From positions 186,001-250,000 of the forward strand of contig NZ_VTOK01000007.1 in NCBI RefSeq assembly GCF_009765375.1: DNA of 64,000 nucleotides. Direction: 5' to 3'. The DNA comes from Alteribacillus sp. YIM 98480 (lineage in GTDB: Bacteria > Bacillota > Bacilli > Bacillales > Marinococcaceae). Below are positions 35,967 to 47,296 of the stretch, piece by piece (position 1 is the first letter of the stretch; every line of letters starts with the position of its first letter). The notes below the pieces were generated by a model that was not told the origin of the DNA, searched no databases, and saw only the letters and a list, made by a program, of their open reading frames with translations. The position numbers and the translations under genes were made by a program.

Positions 35967-36056
35967 TTGTTGGTCGATAGGTATATAATAATTACTTGTA
36001 TGGGCTCATAAAATGCCCCCTGCCTTTACACGGCTTATCTTGGCCATGTATATTAC

Positions 36057-36120
36057 TTAAATTGTTAAAACTAAGGCAGTCCGCCATACTGATCTGGCGA
36101 TAGGCCAAGTTTTTCTAATA
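36057..36120 (+). repeat. Dispersed hairpin repeat family B, copy in rph leader
   Basis: GGCAGTCCGCCA, an 8-nt loop and TGGCGATAGGCC are followed by AAGTTTTTCTAAT. The AGGAGG ribosome site of rph begins at the next base (36121), the tightest spacing of any copy. Confidence 0.66.
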
Positions 36121-36133
36121 GGAGGACATATAA

Positions 36134-36901
36134 ATGACACGAGCAGATGGAAGAGAATTGGATGAATTACGCCCGGTAACAATCGATACGGAATTTTTAA
36201 AGCATCCCGAAGGATCAGTGCTTATTACTGTTGGAGAAACAAAAGTAATATGTACAGCAAGCATAGAAGACCGAGTGCCGCCTTTTATGCGCGGGAGTAA
36301 AAAGGGCTGGATAGCTGCTGAGTATTCCATGCTTCCAAGAGCAACAGAACAACGAAATATTAGAGAAGCAGCGAAAGGAAAACTTAGCGGACGAACAATG
36401 GAAATACAACGTCTTATCGGCCGTTCACTGCGATCGGTCGTAGATTTAACGAAAATTGGAGAGCGGACGATCTGGCTTGACTGTGACGTTATTCAAGCAG
36501 ATGGAGGGACGCGGACAGCTTCTATAACTGGAGCATTTGTTGCTATGACAATGGCTTTGCAGCAATATAAGAATGATGAAAAAATAAAAACGCTGCCGAT
36601 TACTGATTTTCTTGCAGCCGTGTCGGTCGGAGTTGACCCTGAGCAAAAAGAATTGCTAGACTTATGCTATACAGAAGATGCTTCGGCAGAAGTGGACATG
36701 AACATTGTGATGACTGGAAACGGAAATTTTGTAGAGCTGCAAGGCACTGGAGAAGAAGCATCCTATTCCAGAGAACAGCTGAATCGCCTGTTAGATATCG
36801 GAGAAAAAGGGATGAAGGAGCTTTTTCTCATTCAGAAAGCTGTGCTAGGCGATACAGCAGAAAAAATAGGAACAACTACGGAAGAAAAGGAAGCTAAATG
36901 A
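36134..36901 (+). CDS. rph: Ribonuclease PH
   Basis: A 255-residue phosphorolytic 3'-5' exoribonuclease that trims tRNA 3' ends. The family start [17 protein letters not shown] is followed by [40 protein letters not shown] and the phosphate-site region [18 protein letters not shown]. The length is usual. Its stop overlaps the next start (ATGA), coupling it to the XTP/dITP pyrophosphatase gene as in B. subtilis. Confidence 0.97.
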   Translation: MTRADGRELDELRPVTIDTEFLKHPEGSVLITVGETKVICTASIEDRVPPFMRGSKKGWIAAEYSMLPRATEQRNIREAAKGKLSGRTMEIQRLIGRSLRSVVDLTKIGERTIWLDCDVIQADGGTRTASITGAFVAMTMALQQYKNDEKIKTLPITDFLAAVSVGVDPEQKELLDLCYTEDASAEVDMNIVMTGNGNFVELQGTGEEASYSREQLNRLLDIGEKGMKELFLIQKAVLGDTAEKIGTTTEEKEAK

Positions 36902-37488
36902 TGCAGACAATGATTGTTGCTTCAAAGAACCAGGGAAAAGTTAAAGAATTTCGGAATATATTAGGGCCTGAAATCAAAATAAAGTCTCTGTTAGACATCC
37001 CTTTTCAAGATATTGCGGAAACCGGCACAACGTTTGAAGAAAATGCTGCCTTAAAAGCAGAAGCGGTTTATAAAGAGCTTGATACAGCAGCCATTGCAGA
37101 TGATTCTGGACTTGAAATAGATGCCTTACAAGGCCGGCCTGGAATATACTCAGCCCGTTACGCAGGTCCTGATAAAGATGATGATAAAAACATCGAAAAG
37201 GTGTTAGAAGAGCTTACAGGCATCCCAGAAGAAAAAAGATCAGCAAGGTTTGTATGTGTGATTGCAGTAGCAATGCCTGAAAAAACGCATATATTCCGGG
37301 GCACGTGTGAAGGCCGGATAGCTTTTTCAAAAACAGGTCAAGCGGGTTTTGGATATGATCCTATTTTTTATGTACCGGAAAAACGTGCAACGATGGCCGA
37401 ACTTTCTCTTGAGGAAAAAAATAAAATAAGCCACCGCTTTCATGCTCTGCAGCAGCTTCAAAATGAATGGAGCCATATTTTTAGTTAA
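36898..37488 (+). CDS. ysnA: XTP/dITP diphosphatase (RdgB/HAM1 family, YsnA)
   Basis: A 196-residue nucleotide-sanitation enzyme. The N-terminus [18 protein letters not shown] is the nucleotide-binding signature. [21 protein letters not shown] holds the catalytic aspartates (quoted in part: [10 protein letters not shown]), and [12 protein letters not shown] with ISHRFHAL completes the site. It hydrolyses ITP, dITP and XTP to monophosphates. ATG 36898 overlaps the rph stop; ATG 36901 is equally possible. Confidence 0.94.
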   Translation: MMQTMIVASKNQGKVKEFRNILGPEIKIKSLLDIPFQDIAETGTTFEENAALKAEAVYKELDTAAIADDSGLEIDALQGRPGIYSARYAGPDKDDDKNIEKVLEELTGIPEEKRSARFVCVIAVAMPEKTHIFRGTCEGRIAFSKTGQAGFGYDPIFYVPEKRATMAELSLEEKNKISHRFHALQQLQNEWSHIFS

Positions 37489-37511
37489 AGGATAAGGAGA
37501 GTCTTTCTATA

Positions 37512-38045
37512 ATGAAATGCTTGATTATTAGTGACAGCCATGGAAGTGAAAAAGAATTAGAAGAAGTTATTTCAAGGCACCAAGAAGAAGTGGACGCTGT
37601 CATCCATTGTGGTGATTCGGAATTACAACAGTCTTCTCCGCTGCTGCAGAATACGTATGTCGTCGAAGGGAATTGTGACATTCCCGGTGAATTTCCTGAA
37701 GATCGAGCCGAAGATATAAAAGGTGTCCGCGTCTATGTTACACATGGTCATCTGTACAATGTGAAAATGACGCACGTCCCTCTTTCTTATCGAGCAGAAG
37801 AAAAAGCTGCTCGGCTTGCTTGTTTTGGACACAGCCACATAGCTGCAGCGTTTGAAGAAAACGGCGTTATATTTGTAAATCCAGGCAGCTTATTACTTCC
37901 TAGAGTTCGTCCGGAACAAACATACGCGATGGCTGCTTTTGATATAAAAGGGGCAGCAGAAATACAATTTTTTGAACGGTCAAGCGGTGAGGAAATAAAT
38001 GAGCTTCGCAAAACCTTCTCAGCCTATGAGAGAAGACCTTACTAG
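37512..38045 (+). CDS. ysnB: YfcE/MJ0936 family metallophosphoesterase (YsnB)
   Basis: A 177-residue calcineurin-like phosphodiesterase. Metal ligands appear in ISDSHGSEKEL, HCGDSEL, EGNCD, VTHGHLYNVK and FGHSHIAA. The family cleaves phosphodiesters in vitro, but the physiological substrate is unknown. It is the last gene of the rph-ysnA-ysnB set, 23 nt after ysnA, as in B. subtilis. The tRNA-Arg promoter begins about 60 nt downstream. Confidence 0.92.
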   Translation: MKCLIISDSHGSEKELEEVISRHQEEVDAVIHCGDSELQQSSPLLQNTYVVEGNCDIPGEFPEDRAEDIKGVRVYVTHGHLYNVKMTHVPLSYRAEEKAARLACFGHSHIAAAFEENGVIFVNPGSLLLPRVRPEQTYAMAAFDIKGAAEIQFFERSSGEEINELRKTFSAYERRPY

Positions 38046-38105
38046 CTAGGATATTCCTAGCTGGATATGGTCAAGCGGAAACATGATTTTATTTAAAATA
38101 AGTGG

Positions 38106-38134
38106 TTGACTTAAGTGCAATAATGTAATATTAT
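38106..38134 (+). promoter_or_regulatory. Promoter of the tRNA-Arg gene
   Basis: TTGACT (38106-38111), a 17-nt spacer and TATTAT (38129-38134). The context AGTGGTTGAC also occurs at the ilvE promoter. Confidence 0.75.
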
Positions 38135-38170
38135 AATATGTGTCGCTGAAAACAGCATAATATTAAATAT

Positions 38171-38562
38171 GTCCCAGTAGCTCAGTAGGATAGAGCAACG
38201 GCCTTCAACAATAGGAGCCTCTATAAGGAAAAAACAACTTATAGAGTGGACGACACTGTATCGGTGAAACCTTAACAGGTCATGCTGATGGCAATACCGA
38301 GGAAACTTACGATCTCTAAAAAGAGATTTAGGGGTTTTGAAGGATCAAGTCGACTTTTAAAGAAAAAAGCTTCTTGATGGTAAAATCCCCAAAGAATAAT
38401 CAGGCAGCTAGCTGATTATCGTGAGGTTCCGTAGAGACTATACGTGTCGCACCTGAAATGGTGAAGATATAGTCCAGACCACAAACAACACATGTTGGTA
38501 GTGAAAGCTAAAGTGGTAAGCTAAGCCGTTGGTCGGGAGTTCGAATCTCTCCTGGGACGCCA
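38171..38562 (+). tRNA. tRNA-Arg(UCU), split by a group I intron
   Basis: The exons are 38171-38205 and 38521-38562. Joined, they give a complete cloverleaf: acceptor GTCCCAG/CTGGGAC, D stem GCTC/GAGC, anticodon stem ACGGC/GCCGT with loop CTTCTAA (anticodon TCT), T stem GGGAG/CTCTC with loop TTCGAAT, discriminator G and encoded CCA. The anticodon reads AGA and, by wobble, AGG. The gene has its own promoter and terminator. The break falls between anticodon positions 34 and 35, so the tRNA is useless until spliced. Confidence 0.95.
38206..38520 (+). other. Group I self-splicing intron within tRNA-Arg(UCU)
   Basis: A 315-nt intron. It follows a U (38205) and ends in G (38520), as group I introns require. 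Visible pairings are P2 CTCTATAAG/CTTATAGAG (38219-38246), P3 CGACAC (38251-38256)/GTGTCG (38444-38449), P8 CACC/GGTG, and P7 with GAGACTATA (from 38434) and AGATATAGTCC (from 38464). GATGGCAATACCGAGGAAAC lies where the P4/P5 strand is expected. Peripheral hairpins are GGGGTTTT/AAAATCCCC and a TAATCAG/CTGATTA stem. P1 can form a U-G pair at the 5' site. There is no reading frame for a homing endonuclease. Subtype is uncertain; the P7 strand resembles phage-type (IA) introns. Confidence 0.94.
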
Positions 38563-38576
38563 TACCTTACATAAGC

Positions 38577-38622
38577 AAAGGATGTCTCTAAGAGTATTTC
38601 ACCTTAGGGGTGTCCTTTTTTA
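38577..38622 (+). terminator. Terminator of tRNA-Arg
   Basis: AAAGGATGTCTCTAAG pairs with CTTAGGGGTGTCCTTT (some wobble pairs), followed by T3-6. Confidence 0.85.
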
Positions 38623-38627
38623 AATGG

Positions 38628-38776
38628 TAAGAAATCATAAATATTTGGCGTTTCACATGTCTAGCGCAAGCGCCTACTCGCTCGAGATTCCTTCGGTTGG
38701 AAAGCAAAGATCAGCTTTCCATATGCAGATCCTCCAGGACTTGTCGCTCGTGAGCAAGGCGCTTGCGCTTTTCTTA
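38628..38776 (+). repeat. Dispersed repeat family A, copy 6
   Basis: A 149-bp copy, TAAGAAA to TTTCTTA, with both 13-bp arms. It lacks about 8 bp (TCGTCAAT) before the central hairpin. It begins 6 nt behind the tRNA terminator. About 15-60 nt beyond it, ATTTTATGAAAGGATCAGCC resembles the start of a family B element. Confidence 0.9.
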
Positions 38777-38881
38777 TTTTTACTTTAAGAATGTTTAATT
38801 TTATGAAAGGATCAGCCAAATTCGAATTTTCTTTTTAAGCGTATTGACCAACACTACATGATATGAAGCAGAGTTAGCAAA

Positions 38882-39550
38882 TTATAAAGGACAGACTAAT
38901 CCTGCATAGTTGTTTTTAGGATTGTTTACTTCGGTTGATACTTTATATGCTGCCATGAAGGAGGAGTCGACGGGTTTTAACAGCTGAGCTGCAACATATG
39001 GATCTTGATTATCAGGGTTGAGCCATTCTTTTTCATTGCTTTTAGTAAGGATGACGGGCATACGTTCATGTATATCTCTCATAAAATCATTTGCTTTTGT
39101 AGTGATAATGGTGCACGAAAAAACATTCTCCCCCTTTTTATTTTTCCATTTTTCCCATAAACCAGCAAATCCAAATACTTCTTCGTTTTTTAAATAAATA
39201 CGATAGGGCTGTTTGTTTCCGTTCTCTGTTTTCCATTCGTAAAAACCATCTGCTGGTACAATGCAGCGCCGCTTTTTAAGTGCATGTTTAAAACTACTTT
39301 TCTCATGCAGTGTTTCTTTTCTTGCGTTAATCATTTTATATCCAATTTTTTCATTTTTGGCCCAAAATGGGATCAATCCCCATCTTAATGGACCAAGACG
39401 ATTAAACTGTCCATCGTTAACGATGGCTAAAATGTTTTGAGAAGGTGCTATATTATAGTCTGGCTCATGTTCCTTTATTGCCGCATGATTCACCTGGAAA
39501 TGATGTTGTATATTATGTAAGTTAACGACCAGCGTAAATCTTCCACACAT
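38882..39550 (-). CDS. SRAP domain protein (YedK/HMCES family)
   Basis: A 222-residue minus-strand protein starting MCGRFTL. In this family Cys2 becomes the N-terminal residue and forms a covalent thiazolidine link with abasic sites in single-stranded DNA. The other active-site features are present: NARKET, VPADGFYEW with the glutamate, and IHERMPVIL with the histidine. It protects abasic sites and may act in SOS-linked repair. The frame is open for 22 further codons upstream, but MCGRF must be the true start and has GGAGGACG ahead of it. It is a single gene; transfer is possible but not shown. Confidence 0.93.
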   Translation of the reverse strand: MCGRFTLVVNLHNIQHHFQVNHAAIKEHEPDYNIAPSQNILAIVNDGQFNRLGPLRWGLIPFWAKNEKIGYKMINARKETLHEKSSFKHALKKRRCIVPADGFYEWKTENGNKQPYRIYLKNEEVFGFAGLWEKWKNKKGENVFSCTIITTKANDFMRDIHERMPVILTKSNEKEWLNPDNQDPYVAAQLLKPVDSSFMAAYKVSTEVNNPKNNYAGLVCPL

Positions 39551-39755
39551 AGGAACGTCCTCCTTAATAGTAATTCTTTCCATCCTCAATATACTTTTTT
39601 CAACCAGCTTGCACAAATATTACCTGTAAACGGAGCTCTTTATCTAAATATTTTTAAAAAATTTTTAAACTCCTCTATACCCGATTGCATTTGAGTGTAA
39701 ACGCATACATTATACATTTATTAATTTGAATCGTCTAATAATTTTTAAAAAGTGG

Positions 39756-39784
39756 TTGACCAGAAAAGACAAACGGCGTATTAT
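39756..39784 (+). promoter_or_regulatory. Promoter of ilvE
   Basis: TTGACC (39756-39761), a 17-nt spacer and TATTAT (39779-39784). The leader to ilvE is about 115 nt and shows no T-box or other riboswitch. The remaining bases 39551-39755 hold no gene. Confidence 0.72.
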
Positions 39785-39906
39785 AATCGTCAAATACGTT
39801 TTTTGTCGCTAACAAAAACACATTTGCCTCCCTGACAAAATACAGTTTATAGTGGGGCATTCAAAATAGTAATTTATTTTACCGAGCACATCAGGGGTGA
39901 TTAGAA

Positions 39907-40812
39907 GTGGGTGAGCAATGGATATATTTAAATGGGGAATTTGTAAAGAAAGAAGATGCAAAAATTTCCGTATATGACCACGGTTTTTTATATGGAGACG
40001 GTGTTTTTGAAGGCATTCGTGTCTATAACGGAAATGTTTATAAGTTAGAAGAGCATCTTGTACGTCTTTACAATTCAGCCAAGTCCATCATGCTTGAAAT
40101 ACCTTACACTATGGACGCAATAACCGAGATCATTATTGAAACGCTAAGAAAAAACGAATTAAATGATGCATATATTCGTTTAGTTGTTTCTCGCGGAGTA
40201 GGCAATCTCGGACTTGACCCTGCTTCCTGTAAAGCACCCCAGCTAATCGTAATAGCAGAGGAATTAGCCATTTATCCTAAGGAGTTATATGAACACGGAC
40301 TTGAAATTGTTACGGTGGCCACAAGACGAAACAGGCCTGATGTATTGAGTCCAAAAGTGAAATCATTAAATTATCTTAATAATATATTAGTAAAGCTAGA
40401 AGCAAGCCTCGCGGGTGTTAGTGAAGCTCTTATGCTGAATAACGAAGGCTATGTAGCTGAAGGATCAGCTGACAATATTTTTATCCTTCGTGAAGGAGTT
40501 CTCTATACACCGCCTGGATATATCGGAGCTTTAGAAGGTATTACCCGGCAGGCTATTATTGAACTTGCTGAAGACTTGGGATATGCATTAAAAGAAGAAC
40601 CATTCACCCGCCATGATGTTTATACAGCGGATGAAGTCTTCTTAACAGGAACAGCGGCAGAAGTCATTGCAGTTGTGAAGGTAGATGGCCGTCTCATTGG
40701 TGATGGGAAGCCAGGACAAGAAACACAACGTCTGCTTGACGCTTTTCGTCAGAAAGTGGTAGAAGACGGTGTGAAAGTTTACCCTTCATCTTCGGAGGTT
40801 GAAGTCGGGTGA
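39907..40812 (+). CDS. ilvE: Branched-chain amino acid aminotransferase (class IV)
   Basis: A 301-residue PLP enzyme of fold type IV. The N-terminus YDHGFLYGDGVFEGIRVYNG is typical, the PLP lysine is in SPKVKSLNYLNN, and SADNIFILREGVLYTPP and GITRQAIIELAEDLG complete the site. It interconverts branched-chain amino acids and their 2-oxo acids. The start is GTG 39907 after AGGGGTG. It stands directly before the leucine T-box and ilvBHC-leuABCD, which supports the branched-chain rather than the D-amino acid role, though D-alanine aminotransferases share the fold. Confidence 0.9.
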   Translation: MGEQWIYLNGEFVKKEDAKISVYDHGFLYGDGVFEGIRVYNGNVYKLEEHLVRLYNSAKSIMLEIPYTMDAITEIIIETLRKNELNDAYIRLVVSRGVGNLGLDPASCKAPQLIVIAEELAIYPKELYEHGLEIVTVATRRNRPDVLSPKVKSLNYLNNILVKLEASLAGVSEALMLNNEGYVAEGSADNIFILREGVLYTPPGYIGALEGITRQAIIELAEDLGYALKEEPFTRHDVYTADEVFLTGTAAEVIAVVKVDGRLIGDGKPGQETQRLLDAFRQKVVEDGVKVYPSSSEVEVG

Positions 40813-40828
40813 AAATTCATAAAAAATC

Positions 40829-40857
40829 GTGAAATTTTTAAAATTATTTGTTATGAT
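40829..40857 (+). promoter_or_regulatory. Possible promoter of the ilv-leu operon
   Basis: GTGAAA (40829-40834), a 17-nt spacer and TATGAT (40852-40857) with an extended TG at 40849-40850. It lies just before the T-box leader. Confidence 0.5.
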
Positions 40858-40860
40858 AAG

Positions 40861-41164
40861 AAACACGAAGAAGAGGAAAAGTAATTTTCGGTTTCAGGTA
40901 TCAACAGAGAGCCGTGAAAGCTGAGATGCGGTGATACTACCGGAAATGAACTCACCTCGGAGTGCTTTTGTGAACGAACTTTCAACTAGCAGAAGCCGGG
41001 TGTCGATGTACATTCCCCACCCGTTATCAAAACAGACAGAGAATGAACTCTGTTGCGAGGCGGCTGTTTAGCCGTGAAGAAGGGTGGTACCGTGAAAAGC
41101 AAATCTTTTCACCCCTTCGGTCAGGTGATACCTGGTCGAAATGGGTGGGAAGATTTTTTTTTTA
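40861..41164 (+). promoter_or_regulatory. T-box riboswitch (leucine) controlling ilvBHC-leuABCD
   Basis: The T-box sequence AAGGGTGGTACCGTG is at 41080-41094. The terminator stem AAATCTTTTCACCC (41101-41114) pairs with GGGTGGGAAGATTT (41144-41157) and runs into T10. In stem I, GAACTCACCTCGG places CTC (40951-40953) as the specifier, matching leucine, as in the B. subtilis ilv-leu leader. Uncharged tRNA-Leu would allow read-through. The 72-codon open frame that overlaps it is not a gene. Confidence 0.93.
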
Positions 41165-41174
41165 CACTGTTAAG

Positions 41175-41264
41175 CATTTAAATAATGAGATGGTTAACAG
41201 TATAAGTAAAAGCTACGGCATTCAACGTACAGGACGTACTGGCAAAGTCGAGTTTTTCTAACGA
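41175..41264 (+). repeat. Dispersed hairpin repeat family B, copy in ilvB leader
   Basis: GGTTAACAGTATAAGTAAAA, then CGGCATTCAACGTACAGG, ACTGGCAAAGTCG and AGTTTTTCTAAC. It lies between the T-box terminator and the ilvB start, so it would be a second hairpin with a T-tract in the same leader. Confidence 0.6.
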
Positions 41265-41309
41265 TCAAGAAATAGAAAAGCCTTAACCGGTAATAAGGAG
41301 GAAGCAGAG

Positions 41310-43033
41310 ATGAGTCCAAAATTAAAAGAGGCGGATGGACGCGAATTGAAAACCGAAAATCAAGAAATGACAGGATCAAGTATGCTCATACAAGCATTGG
41401 CAAGGGAAAAAGTGGATGTCATCTTTGGTTATCCAGGAGGAGCCATTCTTCCTACCTACGATGAAATTTATCGAACCGGAATCCGCCATATTCTCGCGCG
41501 TCATGAACAAGGCGCCATTCATGCAGCGGAAGGGTATGCCAGAGTATCAGGTAAACCAGGAGTTTGTGTAGTTACTTCTGGGCCTGGGGCAACCAACGTA
41601 GTAACAGGTATTGCTGATGCTATGATTGATTCCTTGCCAATGGTCGTCATTACTGGCCAGGTTGCAACTTCAGTGATTGGCACCGATGCCTTTCAGGAAG
41701 CCGATGTAGTTGGTGTTACGATGCCGATTACAAAACATAATTTCCAAGTCCGTGATGTAGAAGAGCTTCCTAGGATTATAAAAGAAGCTTTTCATATTGC
41801 AACGACAGGGCGGCCGGGTCCGGTTTTGATTGATTTACCTAAGGATGTTTCTACGGCAAGCGGCTTTTTTAACTATGACCAAGATGTAGATCTCCCAGGT
41901 TATCAACCGACAGTAACGCCGAATAAACATCAAATTAAAAAATTAGTTGAAGCTGTCACTAAAGCTGAAAAGCCTGTAATATTAGCCGGAGCAGGTGTGC
42001 TTCATTCTGGCGCTGCCAAAGAATTGCTTGACTATGTAGAACAGCAGCAAATTCCGGTTTCAAGCACTTTGCTTGGACTAGGAGCGTTCCCTGGAAACCA
42101 TAAGCTCTCTTTAGGGATGGCTGGAATGCATGGAACCTACACATCAAACATGGCCCTGCATGAGACAGATCTATTAATCAGCATAGGAGCAAGGTTTGAT
42201 GACCGTGTAACAGGAAACCTCAAACATTTTGCACCTGGGGCTAAAGTAGCTCATATTGATATTGACCCGGCAGAGATTGGAAAAAATATCGAAACATCTA
42301 TTCCAGTAGTAGGGGATGCAAAAGAAGCTCTCCGGATGCTTTTCGAAGCAAAGGGAACGCCATGTGAATGTACACAATGGAAAGAGCAGCTTAATGAATG
42401 GAAACAAGAATATCCGCTTTGGTATAAAGAAGAAGACAATTCTTTAAAGCCGCAGCGGCTTATCGAAATGATTTACGAAGAAACCAAGGGAGAAGCAGTA
42501 GTCACTACCGATGTAGGGCAGCATCAAATGTGGGCAGCTCAATACTACAAGTTTGACAAACCGAACTGCTGGGTGACTTCCGGAGGTCTCGGCACAATGG
42601 GATTTGGATTTCCTTCTGCGATTGGGGCACAATTTGCTGAGCCGGATAAACAAGTCGTAGCCGTTCTTGGAGATGCAGGATTTCAAATGACAGCACAAGA
42701 AATGTCGATTTTGCAAGAATTAAATCTTCCTGTAAAAATTATTCTTGTCAATAACGCCTCTCTTGGCATGGTGCGGCAATGGCAGCAGCTGTTCTATGAA
42801 GAACGCTATTCCAACTCTCTCTTCCCGGTTCAGCCGGATTTCGTGAAAATGGCCGAAGCTTATAATATTAAGGGTTGGAAGGTTGAAGATCCAAATGAAA
42901 TGCAAGGAGCATTAAAGGAAGCATTAAACTACGAAGGGCCTGTTTTGATGGACTGTCGTGTTCATAAAGATGAGAATGTTTATCCGATGATTGCTCCTGG
43001 AAAAGGTCACCATGAAATGGAGGGAATTAAGCC

Positions 43034-43037
<4 letters not shown>
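41310..43037 (+). CDS. ilvB: Acetolactate synthase large subunit
   Basis: A 575-residue ThDP enzyme. The N-terminal domain has the catalytic glutamate in [20 protein letters not shown]. The central domain is of the FAD-binding type, and the C-terminal ThDP motif runs from [20 protein letters not shown] to [13 protein letters not shown]. It condenses pyruvate to acetolactate (or with 2-oxobutyrate) for valine, leucine and isoleucine. The start ATG follows AAGGAGG. Its stop overlaps the ilvH start by 4 nt. It is under leucine T-box control. Confidence 0.96.
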
Positions 43038-46141
<3,104 letters not shown>

Positions 46142-46190
46142 TTATATGCATTAAAATTACTCACGGGATTGCACAAGGGAGAGGAAATAA

Positions 46191-47264
46191 ATGAATAAAA
46201 CAATTACAGTACTTCCTGGCGATGGAATCGGTCTAGAAGTTGTAAATGCTGCCACTGCTGTACTTGATAAAACAGGGGAATTGTACGGACATCAATTTGA
46301 ATATCAATTTGCAGACATTGGGGGAACATCTATCGATAAAAACGGCACACCGCTCCCCCAATCTACAATTGATACGTGTTTAAAAAGTGATGGTGTTCTC
46401 CTTGGTGCAGTAGGTGGACCGAAGTGGGATAACCTTCCAGGCAGCGAACGCCCGGAAAAAGGTTTGCTAGGCATTCGAAAAGCATTAAGTTTGTTTGCAA
46501 ACCTTCGTCCTGTTACCGGACATGAAAGTTTAACCGATTCTTCTACTCTACGAAAAGAAGTAGTAGACAACGTAGACCTTATGATTGTACGTGAACTGAC
46601 AGGAGGCCTTTATTTCGGTGAACCGCAGGAGCGCCGCGATGTAGATGGGGAAGAAGCTGCGGTAGATACCTTGCAGTATAAAAAGTCTGAAATTGAAAGA
46701 ATTGTCAAGCAAGCGTTTGAATTAGCAAAGGTCCGTCGAAAAAAATTGACCTCAGTAGACAAAGCAAATGTATTGGAATCGAGCAGGTTATGGAGAGAAA
46801 CAGCTGAGGAAATAAGCAAAGACTATCCGGAAGTAGAACTTGATCATATGCTCGTGGACAATGCGGCCATGCAGTTGATCCGTGACCCAAAACAATTTGA
46901 TGTTATTGTTACCGAAAACATGTTTGGTGATATTTTAAGCGATGAAGCTTCTATGCTGACTGGTTCTTTAGGTATGCTTCCATCTGCGAGTATAGGAAGT
47001 GAAGTACCTGGTTTATATGAGCCCGTTCACGGTTCAGCTCCAGATATTGCTGGAGAAGGAAAAGCCAATCCATTAGCGGCTATAGCTTCTGCTGCAATGA
47101 TGCTGAAGTATTCCTTTGGAATGCATGAAGAAGCAGCAGCAATCGACCGTGCTGTTGCTACTGTGTTAACAGATGGCCACCGTACAGGTGACATTGCTAA
47201 AGAAGGAGAAACAATCCTTTTAACAGATGACATGTTAGAAAAAGTCTTAGAAGCTTTGAAATAA
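46191..47264 (+). CDS. leuB: 3-isopropylmalate dehydrogenase
   Basis: A 357-residue NAD-dependent decarboxylating dehydrogenase. Typical segments are VLPGDGIGLEVVNAA, LLGAVGGPKWDNLP, MIVRELTGGLYFGEPQ, DNAAMQLIRDPKQFDVIVTE and MFGDILSDEASMLTGSLGML, with GLYEPVHGSAPDIAGEGKAN near the NAD site. It is the third step of leucine synthesis. GGAGAGG precedes the start, and leuC follows 32 nt later. Confidence 0.97.
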   Translation: MNKTITVLPGDGIGLEVVNAATAVLDKTGELYGHQFEYQFADIGGTSIDKNGTPLPQSTIDTCLKSDGVLLGAVGGPKWDNLPGSERPEKGLLGIRKALSLFANLRPVTGHESLTDSSTLRKEVVDNVDLMIVRELTGGLYFGEPQERRDVDGEEAAVDTLQYKKSEIERIVKQAFELAKVRRKKLTSVDKANVLESSRLWRETAEEISKDYPEVELDHMLVDNAAMQLIRDPKQFDVIVTENMFGDILSDEASMLTGSLGMLPSASIGSEVPGLYEPVHGSAPDIAGEGKANPLAAIASAAMMLKYSFGMHEEAAAIDRAVATVLTDGHRTGDIAKEGETILLTDDMLEKVLEALK

Positions 47265-47296
47265 GAAGAGCTTAAACGTAAAGCGAGGGAAGAAAA

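Noticed and set aside
35900-36133. Classical riboswitch in the rph leader
   Set aside because: The structure seen is explained by the gerM terminator plus a family B hairpin. No known aptamer motif is visible.
38206-38520. Possible homing endonuclease within the intron
   Set aside because: No frame of useful length exists; the whole 315 nt is accounted for by core and peripheral stems.
41043-41261. 72-codon plus-strand open frame
   Set aside because: It covers the T-box antiterminator and terminator of ilvB and has no ribosome site.
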